Positions 1 to 12,800 of a DNA stretch of 64,000 nucleotides are shown here, piece by piece. The notes below the pieces were generated by a model. It ran no database searches. It worked only from the letters and a program-made list of their open reading frames with translations, and was not told the DNA's origin. Positions within the stretch are counted from its first letter, which is position 1. Every line of letters starts with the position of its first letter. Origin of the DNA: Cervus elaphus (taxonomy: Eukaryota; Chordata; Mammalia; Artiodactyla; Cervidae). Where the stretch lies: assembly GCF_910594005.1 (NCBI RefSeq), contig NC_057829.1, forward strand, positions 57,953,001 through 58,017,000, given 5' to 3'. Made by a program: the position numbers and the translations under genes.

Positions 1-735
1 CTGGGGTGGGAAAAGGACTGGGAAGGTTCTAGAACTTCCACCCCATCAAAACTGAGGAAATGCCTTTGTATCTCTTATTATAGTAGAGTATAAAAAGAAA
101 GGTTTTTCTGTTTTAAAAAGTTAAGGATTTAACTGCTTTAAAGATGGAAAGATAGAGTAGCCTCTTCTTGCTCCCAGGGCAAGAAGACCCCAAATATGGG
201 GTCTGCAATGGAGGACTGTGAACCAGATCTGAGGCTGCCAACTTCTAATAACCAGAGGGGAACATCGATGGAACAAAAGTGGGCACCATCCCTAGGCATG
301 CCTGGAGGTAAGGGCATAGTCACAGGCTGCTAGGACACAGCCCCATCACCCCATTACTCTGCAGCTCCCTTTCCCCAGCCAGCCAATCACTATGGGGGAT
401 TCTGGGTCACACACCTACAGGGGTGTGGCTGGGGCTTAATATTCTGTTCTTGGAGGGCTGACTAGATGGAAGTTTCCTGGAGAAATGCCATAGGATTGCT
501 CATAGATACTTCTGTGTCACTGGGGCTTTTTGCAGCTTTAGGGAACTATTACTACAGTGTGAGAATCTAAGGGAGGATAGTCACTGACAAGAAGACTAAG
601 GCAAGGTTTTTCTATTTGTTTTTGGACTTTGGAAATATATGAATATATAATGTATGGATTTGTATATATTCATTTCTCAAGTTACAAGTCAGCAATTCAA
701 CACACATGAACTAGTATGGAGTCTTGATACAGTAC
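1..735 (-). other. MYOF: MYOF intron, part downstream of W30
   Basis: Intronic sequence after the W30 donor. The next myoferlin exon is not present here; I searched for the expected continuation in all minus frames and found only unrelated short frames. No repeat family recognised with confidence. Confidence 0.7.
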
Positions 736-897
736 CACTCTCATGAAGAGAACAGAACTTGGGAAGTTGGGTGTCTTCTTCAGGTTTTTGATCACCACTG
801 ACTCGACCCGTTCCCCTCCACACTCCACAATGAGACTGGGGGAGGTGACAGAAGCCATCTGGTAATTCTTCATATTTCTTAAGCCCCAAGCTAGAAT
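736..897 (-). CDS. MYOF: MYOF exon W30 (C2E, early strands)
   Basis: 54 codons, phase 0 at both ends, beginning ILAWGLRNMKNYQMAS and ending SVLFMRV. The acceptor is TTTTCTTAG and the donor is GTACTG. It continues the fifth C2 domain. No canonical aspartate pair is visible in this part. Last myoferlin exon in the window in transcript order. Confidence 0.95.
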
Positions 898-3800
898 CTA
901 AGAAAACAATATAAAGAGAAGGGAAGAAAACCCAGCATATTAAAAATATTCAAAAGGGAACATTTTTTCTTAATAACCAGTAAATTCTTTAAGGTGGAAT
1001 TGTACAGATTTCCCTCAAATCTCTGAGAATGTTATCCTAGAAAGCCTGGAGGTCAGACAGAGAAAGTGTTTTTGCCCATTTTCTTCCCTTATCTGAACGG
1101 ATAAACAGCAGAGCAGATAAGAAAGCAGGGATCAAATCCTGGCTGGCCACAGCTCTGAGAACTCTGGCAAGTTAATAACCTCTCTGGCTCAGCTACAAAA
1201 GGAGGTGAGTATTCCCCATCATAGGGTTATTCTGAGGATCAGGTGTAAAACTCTTAACACAGAGTCTGACCTGCAGGCATTTATTCAAAAATAAGAGCTG
1301 TAGTTTAAAGTCATCTGTCTCAGTCTTCTTAGCAAGACAGCCCGAGGATGGAAACCTCCAGGTAACAGCTTGTTGACTGGACAAACGGGGAGCCCTCACT
1401 AGTAGGCAGGATGCTGTCCATCAGGTTCCCTCCGCCTGTATCTGCTCAGACTGTCTGACACATCACCATTTCCCATTCTTCCCATCCTTCCTTCCACCTC
1501 CCCCTCAGGTCCCCTTTTCTCAGCACACACAGACATGCTGCTAGAGTCCATCTCCTCTCTCCCAGTTCTCCAGTTGACCTGGGAAACTTAGAACTCCACT
1601 GGCTCCCAGTAAATGGGAATTCTAAATTCCCTCAGCAATATTGGGATTGACTTGTTTTTATTGATGAGTATTCTATTTTCCATGAATATTTCTGTTTTGT
1701 GGACAAATTCTAAAGGAAGTTAGAGACAGCAAGAGAAGACACAGCAAGGTTCCATTCCTATACAAAAGATTCCAGTTGGGTGGCCACATCCATTTGATCT
1801 GACCAATAAAACAGAGCAAGCAGCATACCTCAATAGCAGTGAGCTGAACCACAGGCCTGATGCCCTGGGGGACCATGTACAGATTTGGTGCCCTCTGTGA
1901 GGGAAGAATGGGAAGGTTGGAGCCATCCTGTGAAACAAACACGGAAAAGTCAATGCCTCCCTTTGGTTCAAGTAAACAGTGCCTGAAGTTGTTAACAAGT
2001 GCTTTAATTGGCCACTCTGAAAAAAAATGTATGAGTGAGAACTCAGTAAGTACCTTGTGCCTCAGGATCAACTCTGCAGTTACAAGGACATCCCCACAGG
2101 TTTTGTCTCCATTCATCACTGGGTACCAGAGAAGTTTGGGAGTGATGTCCATTTCTGAGTCTAGTTTCACCAGAGGAGAGCACATACTTCGTCCTAAAAA
2201 TTCATCTTTGCCCTAGAGAAACAAGCAATCCTGAAATTCTCTGACAAACATCCTTATAAATCTCCATCATTCCCTACGTCATCTTAGAAATGCTAAATTA
2301 CCTACCACTTGGTCATTGTCAAAAAGTTCTATGATAACCTTGGGTGGGTTCTGTAGGATGGTTTGGGGTTCCCCATAAATTTCAATTTCATCGAATATAA
2401 TCGTTTGGTCCCATGTGGGATTCAGAGTTGAGTGGATGATCTCAGTGGTTTTACTTCGATGAAGGAAGGAGACATGAGCATATGGATCTAAAACAGAAGA
2501 GAGTAACAGTGGGCCATGGCTGAAGTCTGAAACCATAAAACTCTTTGAAGAAAACATAGGGGTAGGCTCCTTGACACTGACTTGGCCATGGTTTTTTAAT
2601 TTGACACAACAAAGGCAACAAAAGCAAAAATAAACAAATGGAATTACCTCAAACTAAAAAGGTTTCCGTGCAGCAAGGTGAATCACCAACAAAATGAAAG
2701 GCAAACTATAGATGAATGAAGAAAAAATATCTATCTATATAGGCAGATACATACATACAATAACATATAATTCAGCCTGAAAAAAGAAGGAAATTCTGCC
2801 GTTTCTGACAACATGCATGAACCTGGAGGGCTTAAGTGAAATAAGCCAGACACAGAAAGACAAATACTACAGGGTATCATTTATATGTGAAACAAACAAA
2901 CAAAAAGTCTTAACTTAGAGAAACAGAGAGGACAATGATGGTCCCAGTGGTGGCCGGGGGCAGGGGAAATGATGTGAATTAAGGAGTATAAACTTCACCT
3001 GCAAGATGAGTAAGGTCTGAGGATCCAATGGATAACATGACGACTACAGTTAACACTTTTCATATAATTGAAATCTGCTAAGAAAGTACAACTTAAGTGT
3101 TTGCACCAACTCACAAAACGTAAATTTGAGAGACGATGAATACGTTCACTCAACTGTGGGAATCCTTTCACAAGTTGTACATATGTCAAATCATCACGTT
3201 GTTCACTTTAAACTTTATCAACTATACCTCAGTACTGCTGAAAACAGCTCAGAAAAAAAAAAAAAAAGTAATCCACTCCTCCTTTATGCTTAATAATTTC
3301 ACCAAACCTTTTTACAACTGCTTGGGAGCTGACCTATCTGAGCAATAGCCTGCTGTCTAACTTGAAGCTTTTGCACAAGCTGAAAGGATGCCTGGCTTTT
3401 AGCATTGCGGCATCTTATGAATGGGATTCGTTACTTTTACCCTGGTGGTATATCTTCTGTTTCAAACTGCAAGGCATGTGCTTCGAGTTTTATGCAACTT
3501 TAGTCAAGAAATTAACTTTGACTTGCAATGATTGAGTGCCCCCTGGTGGTGAATATTCAAAAATGTCTTCAAAAACCATTCTGGAGTGGTATTAGAGATT
3601 ACCTTACATCTGCTTTAATTTTTCAGAAAAGGAAACCATTCACAAATGTTGGTTAATGTTAGTGCTCGGAACACACCTCATAACTGATGTGAGCATGCCA
3701 GAGTGTCAGGCAACTGGTCCTAGAGCTGGTTCCATAAGGGACACTCTGCTGGCCTGCAGGTCCTGAAGTGGAATGCTCCTCCTATAGCTCTGGGAAATTA

Positions 3801-6800
3801 AAAGATGCTTGCTCCTTGGAAGAAAAGCTATGACAAACCTAGGCAGAGTATTAAAAAGCAGAGACATCCCTTTTCTTACAAAGGTCCCTATTATAGTCAA
3901 AGCTATGGTTTTTCAAGTAGTCATGTACAGATATCAGCATTGGACGATAAAAGAAGGCTGAGCACTGAAGAATTGATGCTTTCTAATTGTGGTGCTGGAG
4001 AAGACTCTTAAGAGTCCCTTGGGCAGCAAGGAAATCAAACCAGTCAATCCTAAAGGAAATTAACCCTGAATATTCATTGGAAGGACTGATGTTGAAGGTG
4101 AAGCCATCTGATGTGAAGAGCCGACTCACTGGAAAAGACCCTGATGCTGGGAAGGATTGAGGGCAGGAGGAGAAGGGGGCAACAGACCATGAGATGGCTG
4201 GGTGGCATCATCAACACAATGAACATGAGTTTGAGCAAACTCCAGGAGATAGTGAAGGATAGGGAAGCCGGGCGTGCTGCAGTCTATGAGGTCACAAAAA
4301 GTTGGACACGACACTAGCCCAGGAAGCCCAGGAACTAGTTATGGTCCCACCAGCAACAGCACACAAATTCCCAAGTAGCAGGTACCCAGAACCTTCCGCT
4401 GAGAACCAGTCCAAAGGTAGCAAAACTAGAGGGGGTATAAGTGGTGAGGGGTAATGAAGTCTCATGGTTTGTTGGTCCTGGAAATTTGGGGAGCAGGCAG
4501 CAGAGGAGGTCAAGATGGACTCCAAAGTAGGGAAATGGGTGAACTGGTGGTAATCATTTTGTCAACTTAGAGAGCTACAAAAAATATTTATATATACATA
4601 AATGTGCTGACTTACCAACCAACCCAAGAGTTCTGGGATAAAAAGAGAGCTGTAAGTATAAACAAGAGAGCAGAAACTACTTTTCTTCTTGGTGTTTTTC
4701 ATCACTTAATCCCTTAATGATTATTAGTATTACAAGATCACATATCTTCTCCGGCACTCAGCAACTGTGCTCGACAGACTCGGCCATTGTCTAATGACTG
4801 AGCCATTGACTTCATGCATATCAAACTACTTACACTCAATAAGGAAAAGCTTTTTGTTGTTGTGCGAAATAACTCAAAGCATCCACTTGATGAAAAGTAG
4901 AATCAAGCTAGCCTGCTGTGTAATAACATGTGAGATGGAGTCTTTTTTCCTTTACCTGAAAAGCTATCCTTGTCTAGAGCCATGAGGTTTCTGGCTTGAT
5001 AGATATAGCAGCGCAGGTGGTAAACATAGACTCCTAAAAAGAACAGGATGGAGGTTACTTGTAAGAAACAGAACACTGTAAACTGCTATTTTTCTATTGG
5101 ACATAACATATATTTCAGATAAATGGGTTACCCAAATCCATTTCCCCACAATTTATATTGTATGTACAGAAGGTATACAGCAGTGATGATGTGTCTTCCA
5201 AGTGTTTCCTGCAAAATGAAGCATTGTAAAAATGCTACAGGAAGTTCATTGCAAGTGTATCAATCAGGAGAGCATACTCCTGGTATAAACTACCTGGATT
5301 TAGGGTACTGTTTGTCATTGCTGACCTTTAAAATGACACTGGGTCTATAGGAGTTACTGAAATAGGGCTTTCTATACCATTTCAGCACCAGATCCAGGAA
5401 ACAGTTATCTGTTAAGTTTTTCTTTGATATTTCAAAGACGTTATACTTTATTATTTTAATACATAAACGACCCTCCCCACTACACTGCTACCCCACCCTG
5501 CCCCTGCAAACACACATAATTTGAGAAGCAGTAGAGACTGTGATTCACTGCACAAATTCTGGGCTTCTCTGGTGGCTCAGACAGTAAAGAATCTGCCTGC
5601 AATACAGGAGACCCAGGTTCAATCCCTGGGTTGGGAAGATTCCCTGGAGAAGGGAAGGGCTACCCACTCCAGTATTCTTGCCTGGAGAATTCCATGGACA
5701 GAGGAACCTGGGCGGCTACAGTCCATGGGATTCCAAAGAGTCAGACAGGACTGAGTGACTAACACTTTCAGAGTATTGATTCACAACACAAATGCTAGGA
5801 ACCAGACTACTTCAGTTCAAATTTTATCTCTAGTGCCTACAAGCTACAAAATCTTGGTCAAATAATTTAATCTTTCTGTACTTTATTTCTTCCTGTGAAA
5901 TTGGGAACGATAATGGTACCTCCCTTCTAGGGGTGTTATAAAAATTAAATGAGATAATATATGCAAAGTACCTGGCAATGCTAAGACTAATATGAGTATT
6001 TGCTATTATTATTACAGAGTAGGTCTGCTTCATTCCAAAATTCCTGAAGGTTATCACTAAAACCAACCTTAACTTTTTGAACTTTTTCGGTAATTAAAAT
6101 AATCTTTGGAGGGCTCTTGATAGAATGAGTAAATATCAGACAGGTTATGTTAAGATTAACTATTTGACTATCCTCTACCCCAAATATAGTTATTAAAACT
6201 GTATTTTAAAAAATCACATTCATGATATGATGAAAATGCAAGTCACATTTACATAAAAGGGTTTTTTAAAAATCACATTTGGTGATTCATAGTTATCCTC
6301 AGATAAAAGTCATAGAAGTGAAATTCACAAATACACATTTAAAACTTACTGTCAAAATTACAGGAAACAATGGGAGTGTTTGCTCCAAATACAGTGGTGG
6401 CACTGTGCTTCTGTTTTTCTACGCTCTTTTCCTCTCCATCCTCCGTAGTGTCTGCGCCCTAAAATAAGAGGCAGGAAAACCAATTAGTAATGCCTAAAAA
6501 TGAAGAGGTAAGAATTAGAAACAAATGGAATTTTAAGAGTTTTATTAATCTAATCATTCCATTTTTAAAAATGAATGAAGCCCAGCATAGTGACAGAGTG
6601 GGAAGCTAGAACCAGCCTTTCTATCTCAAGACCAGGTTTACCAAACCCTACCCCTTGGGGGTGGAGGGGTGGGGAAAGAAAAGTGAAAGTCTCTCAGTCC
6701 GATTCTTTGTGACCCCATGGACTGTACAGTCCATGGACTTTTCCAGACCAGAATACTGGAGGGATCGAACCCAGGTCTCCAGCATTACAGATGAATTCTT

Positions 6801-9800
6801 TATCATCTGAGCCACCAGGGAAGCTCTGGGGGGTGGGGGGAGGAAAGCATAAAAGATACATAAGTGTATTAGGAGGAAGGGAGGAAGAAAAAGTGGTGGA
6901 GGAAGAACAAAGAAAGGTTAGTATGTAGAAATATAAAAATAGGTTGTGTCCAAACACAAGTTTCCAAAAATGTCATTTTCTTAATTCATTCCTTCTACCA
7001 TTCTGCTTTTGTCCTCCCTGCCTTTCTATTGTGCTTCCGTGTGAATTGTTCTCTGATTTTGTGAGCCATCCTTCTGTTTTCCTTCCCCTCACACCTGTAT
7101 ATTTAACTTTCTTGGCTTGTTGAACAGTTGTAGTTTCCAGAGTATGACCCAAAGAACCTAAGCTTGGAATGTTAATAGATGTCACCCACAGCAAAGACTT
7201 TGGAACAGATACACTTGAAGAAAAGGCTAGGTGAACCAATATTAAACGGGCTTCTTAGAACCTTCCACGTGTCAATGGTCTATTTATTCTACATTGCTGA
7301 GCACCTATGATGTGTGGCTTTCTACCAACTTGGGTGCAGTCTTACAGTAGTGGAGTCGGTGGCCTTTTATCCAACATGCATGTGTCTTCCCTCTGTGAAT
7401 ATAATTTGAATTTTGGCCATTAATTACTTACAAGGGCCCCTTCAAGTTTAAAGATGGCAGCTGCACCATGCGTTTCTGAAGGAGCCATTTTTCTCCTCCA
7501 GCGTCTGCGGCGAAAGGTATCTGAACTACGCTGTTTCCAGTGAAATTTCCAGCCAATTAGAGAAGCGTATTCCCAGCCCTCCCGGTCTTCAAATTCTGCC
7601 ATGGCCTAAAACAGAGGTAAAACATTTAATGATAATCATCACCATAACAATGTTCCTTATATTGATAAAGCAGTTTACGTGATCAATCAACAAATACGTA
7701 TCAAAAATCTACTCTGGGCCAAAGCACTGTGCTAGAAGCCAGGGTACAACAGAGAACAAAATAGACAGGCTCAGGACTTCCCTGGTGGTCCAGTGGTTAA
7801 GAATCTGCCTTGCAATGCAGAGGATGTGGGTTTGATCCCTGGTTGGGGAACTAGGATCCCACATGCTGCAGAGCAACTGAGCCTGTGTGCCCTTGTGTGC
7901 TACAACAGAAGATCCTGCATGATACAACTAAGAGCTGACACAGCCAAGTAAATAAATAAAATACTAAAAAAATAATAGAAAGGTTTTCTGCCCTTGCAGA
8001 GGTGATGGTGGGGATGCAAAGAGGACAGCAGCAACTGAAGTGAAATGAGATTTTGCCAAGGTGATGGTTGTACCATCAGGAGGAGCCCTTTATTTAGGCT
8101 TGGTAGCAGGGATGGGGTGGGGCATGAGGTCAGGGGTAAATCAAATGGATTCTTTTGCAAATTGTTTTCTATTTTCTCACTTCACTAGCTCATAAGCACA
8201 CTGCTATTGTGATATAGTTTGGAAAACATTATTATCTCCACTTTACATATGGAGGGAAGAAATGATGCCACCGTCCCCAGGGCCTAAGTGTTTAAGATAA
8301 AAACTTCTATAGCTAATAAATAAATCAGGGTATATACTACTTCTAGAATAACTACTATAATGACTAAAGTAGCTTTTATCATAAAAACTATTTCTATTTA
8401 ATTATCTCAGTTTTCAATGTTTTCTTCAATTCATTCAGCAAATACAAGTGCCTACCATGCAGCACTGGGTTAAGAGCTGAGGAAGCAGTGAAGAAAGAGA
8501 TAGGGTCCTTGCTCTCCTGTAGCTGACATTTCAGTGGTTAGAAATTTTACATAAATATCTTAAAAGTATGACTAGATTTAGTAGATGTAAAATAATACCG
8601 AATAATATTTATGATGTCAGAAATAAGAGCTTCACGTAGGTTATTAATATAGGGGCTATTTTTTTCAACTCTGAATAAACAGAAAATCCAGGTCAAGAAT
8701 GATCTTGTAATTAACCCTCTAGCAGCATTACTAGTGGCACTGAAATATTTCATGAAGCCAGGAGTGAGGCATGCTGGGGAATGTGATCAAAGTGTCTCGA
8801 CAATACTCTTTGGTAGAACTGGGCCATGCGTCCGGTCTTCTGACTTATCGCTCAGTGACCTTTCCACCTCACCTTGGTACTCTCATGTGGAAGAAGGGAG
8901 TCAAAGTGCCTCTAGAAACTTCTCACTCCATCAAGATAGGGCTGATTGCAAAACAAATATTCATTCATCAGCTCATTCATTCTACTCCATTATTTATTAG
9001 GAACAGGTCCTGCGCTAGCCGAAAAGATATGATAAGATGAGAAGGGTTCCATCTTTGGAAGCACAGAAGAACTGAGAAGCTCACTGGCTAAAAAAAGCCA
9101 CTTCATCACATCTACTGTAAGTCAGGCACTTTGTGGAATAGAAAGAGTTCCTATTTAGAATAAACTTAGCCTGAGTTCACTCTATCACTTACTAGACATG
9201 GGGTGGTGGTTTAGTTGCTGAGTCGTGTCTGACTCTTGTGAACACGTGGACTATAGCCTGCCAGGCTCCTTTGTCCATTGGATTTCCCAGGCAAGAATAC
9301 TGGAGTGGGTTGCTATTTCCTTCTCCAGGGGCTCTTTCCTGACCCTGGAATTGAACCTGGGTCTCCTGCATTGCAGGCAGATTCTTTACCAGCTGAGCTA
9401 TGTGGGTAGCCTAAAGCAAATCCATTTAACCTCAGTGAGGACTGTCTGTAAAATGAGGATGAAACACAGATTTTGTGGATTGGAGATGATATATATTCAG
9501 TGCTTACCATCATAGAAGGCACACAAAACATACCAGTTACTATTGTTATTAGTATTATTGTTCCACTCAATTTGTTATTATTCCATTTAAGCGTATAACA
9601 CCATAATTAGATGCATGATATTATACCCATTTTGCAGATGAGAAAGGAGACGAAGCCAGGATTTGAATCCTTAGATGTCTTGTTCAAAGTCTTGAGCTAC
9701 TGCCACTACTATAATATGCTATCAAAATAATTTCTCCGTCTATCAGTGCCTCTTGAGTGGTTCTCATTATTTAGCCTGCTTCAAAATCACCTGGAAGACT

Positions 9801-12800
9801 TAGTTGTTGAAACATAGAATGCTGGGCTTACCCCCAGAGTTCCTCAATCAGTAGGTTAGAGGTGGGGGCACACTTTTAGAACCCTTGAGCAGGGTCTTGG
9901 GCAAATGGTTTCTGTAGAAACAGCCGGATTTACTGTGGTTCTGAGTGATCCAGAAGATAGAGCCACCCGCTCCCTCACACTGCTCCTCTTACCCTTGCGG
10001 TACTTGAAGTGGATTGTGTTAAATCTTTCTTGCGTTTTCGGACCAGCCTTCGGCGTCTATGAGTATGATACATTTTTTCTGCTGCGACCCAGGATCTGGG
10101 TTTATTATCAGGAGGAATGGTAATCCCATACTCCCAGCCTGGAACAGAGTTGATGAATGGTTATCCAAAAGAGATGCACTTGCCAGACTGCCAAATAAAG
10201 TTTGGCAATAAAGTTAAACAAAGTTCCATGAAACACTCAGTCCCTCTCTGTGCCCCTCCCAACATTCTCCAGTGTCCTGACTGAATGCCACTGCTCCTTC
10301 CACTCTTGTGCAATCCGCCAAACAGAATACAGCCCGATTCCCCTGGATTCTTCAAGAAGCTTCCTTTGTGGCCATGGGGTTCACCTCCATGTTTATACTT
10401 TCCATCATTCATGGAAATTGGATGCATCTAAGAATAAAGTGGGGCTTCCCAGGAGGCTCAGTAGTAAAGAATGAGGAATGTCTCCAATGCAAGGAGACAG
10501 AGGAGATGCAGGTTTGACCCCTGGGTTGGGAAGATCCCTGGAGGAGGGCATGACAACCCACTCCAATATTCTTGCCTGGAGAATCCCAAGGACAGAGGAG
10601 CCTGGTGGGCTACAGTCCCTGGGGTTGCAAAGAGTCAGACATGACTGAGCATGCACTCACACAAGAATAAAGCCCACTGTGAGAGGCATTTGGGAACAGT
10701 GATAAAGGGCATGGCCTGTGTAGTAACAGACTGGGTTCAAATCCCAGCATCACCTCGTATGGGCTGTTTACTTCAAAAGTTTCTTGCAAGTTGGTAAACC
10801 TGCTGGGGGCCAAATGTGCTCAGCATAAAGGTAAAATATACCTTTTTCAAAAGAATTAATCAAAATAATGCAAGCAAAGCACGAGGACCATGATCAGCAC
10901 ACAGTTTGCACTCCAACAACTATTATTAGAAGGGCCGGTGTGTGCATCCAGATGAAGAAACATATAACCTATTTGAAATCTTCCTTATCAATGGTAGTTC
11001 TTTCTGTGTAGTAGTCCTTCAAAAGAAATTCAAAAATCAAATTTTCTCTTTGGACAATTCTAAATGTTTTAGTTCCATTTAATGTTAGATTTCTAGCCAT
11101 AGAAAAGGATAAGCATCATTACCAGAAGCTATGTCAATAATCTGCCTTACTGCTGAATAGGATGACTTTTAAGGCATTCTGCAGTTCTTCTTTCCAAGGT
11201 GGGGGGCTCCTGAGTTAGTGTGAGCTTCCCAGGGAGGGTATGGCATGGTTAGAATAGAGAAACTCGAAACTCCAATCCCCTCCCAAATTCTCACTGGATC
11301 CCTGGCATCTCGAAGTCCAGTTACCCGGGAGCCCGTCACCTTGTATCTTGAGAGCCTACCACCCTGCTCTTGTCCAAGCACCTGTTTCTCTCCCAGATTC
11401 TGCATCTAAATAGTCACAGGTAACATCACCTGACCCCCTGCTTGTCTTAGACCAGAAGACGGGAGACTCTTCCCTCCCAAGGAAACTTGACTCTAACCAA
11501 GGCATTGCTGGAGAGCCCTGGTCAGGTAATAGGTCTGAAATATTACCTCTCTCATCCACTGCACGATTAATGTCATAGACCCATGCATCATCCTCCCATT
11601 CCCAGCCTGGAGGGCAAGTGAGCTCGCTTGGTGATGCTGCTTTATCGCCGTTCTTTACAAAAAACAAATGAACAAACAAAAACAACAAATAAAGAGAAAG
11701 AAGCCACAGTGTTAAATAAGAGGCAAATGTGAGATAGCATTCCTCACACCTAACTATAGATTCACATGCTAATTTGATACCTTCATAGGCAATCTTTTCA
11801 GAAAAATTCCTAATCTACACACAATTGCCAAACAGTAACTAGTTGTTAAAAGAATACTTTCTGTTTCTACTATTAAGGCATATGTTATGTTAAACCACGG
11901 GAAACTGTTTTTTGTAGGTTAAAAATGGCCAAAGATCAGCAATTTCATATGGTTCAACTTAATATTATGAAATGATGCAACTCTTATGAGGGGTTATATT
12001 GCAAATAACCCATCAGAGATGGACAGAGCATGAAAAGTAGGTGTTTTTAAATATGGGGTAATGCTATAGGAAGCTGTAGATGCTAATCATGTAAGACTGA
12101 GCAAAGTTTATGTGAAAATATTGACAAGTTCTGTATTAAAACTGAAAAAGAAGTACGTAGTAAATGAAATAAAGGAGATAAACACAAAAATAGCTTCACT
12201 TTAAGACTGTGAAAATTGACAACAGGAGACCATCTATTCATGTACTGACAAAGATGTTAAAGTGGGATGGTGTGTGTCTAGAAAAAAAAGTCCTCTCTTC
12301 TGTTGTTGGAAATATAAATTTGTACAGCCTCTTTGAAAGTGATTTGCCAATATTTGTCAAAATTTTATATGTACTGAAACCTTGACCAAGCCAGGGACCT
12401 CTTCTACAGGCAAACTTTCCAAAGTAAATAAGAATGTATGTAGGACGTTCATTGTCACGTTACTTATAAAAACCAAAGACTATTAAAAAAACAAACAAAC
12501 ACCTAAATGTCAAAGAGAGGATCAGTTAAATTATAGAGGGGTGCATATAATCAAACATTCTAAAGAAATTTTTTTAAAAACTCAAGATGTCCAAGATACA
12601 TTATCTGAAAAATACAAGTTGTGGAACTGTGCCTGTGACACAATTCTATTCAGGTAGGTAAAAAAAGAAGTTATTGTATAGGAACAGAAAACTGCCATCA
12701 GTGGTTCAATGGTTATCTCAGAGCGGGGGATATGGATCAGGGAGAATAATTACTTTTCATTTCCTTTTATGCTGTTTGACTATTCTAAAGACATGAAAAT

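Noticed and set aside
138..323. Minus frame at the left end, considered as the exon after W30
   Set aside because: It does not resemble the expected C2E continuation and has no suitable acceptor.
1860..2216. 118-codon plus-strand frame
   Set aside because: Antisense shadow of exons W28 and W29.
10690..10800. Possible tRNA gene ('gttcaaatccc')
   Set aside because: It is the tRNA-derived head of a MIR repeat, without a cloverleaf.
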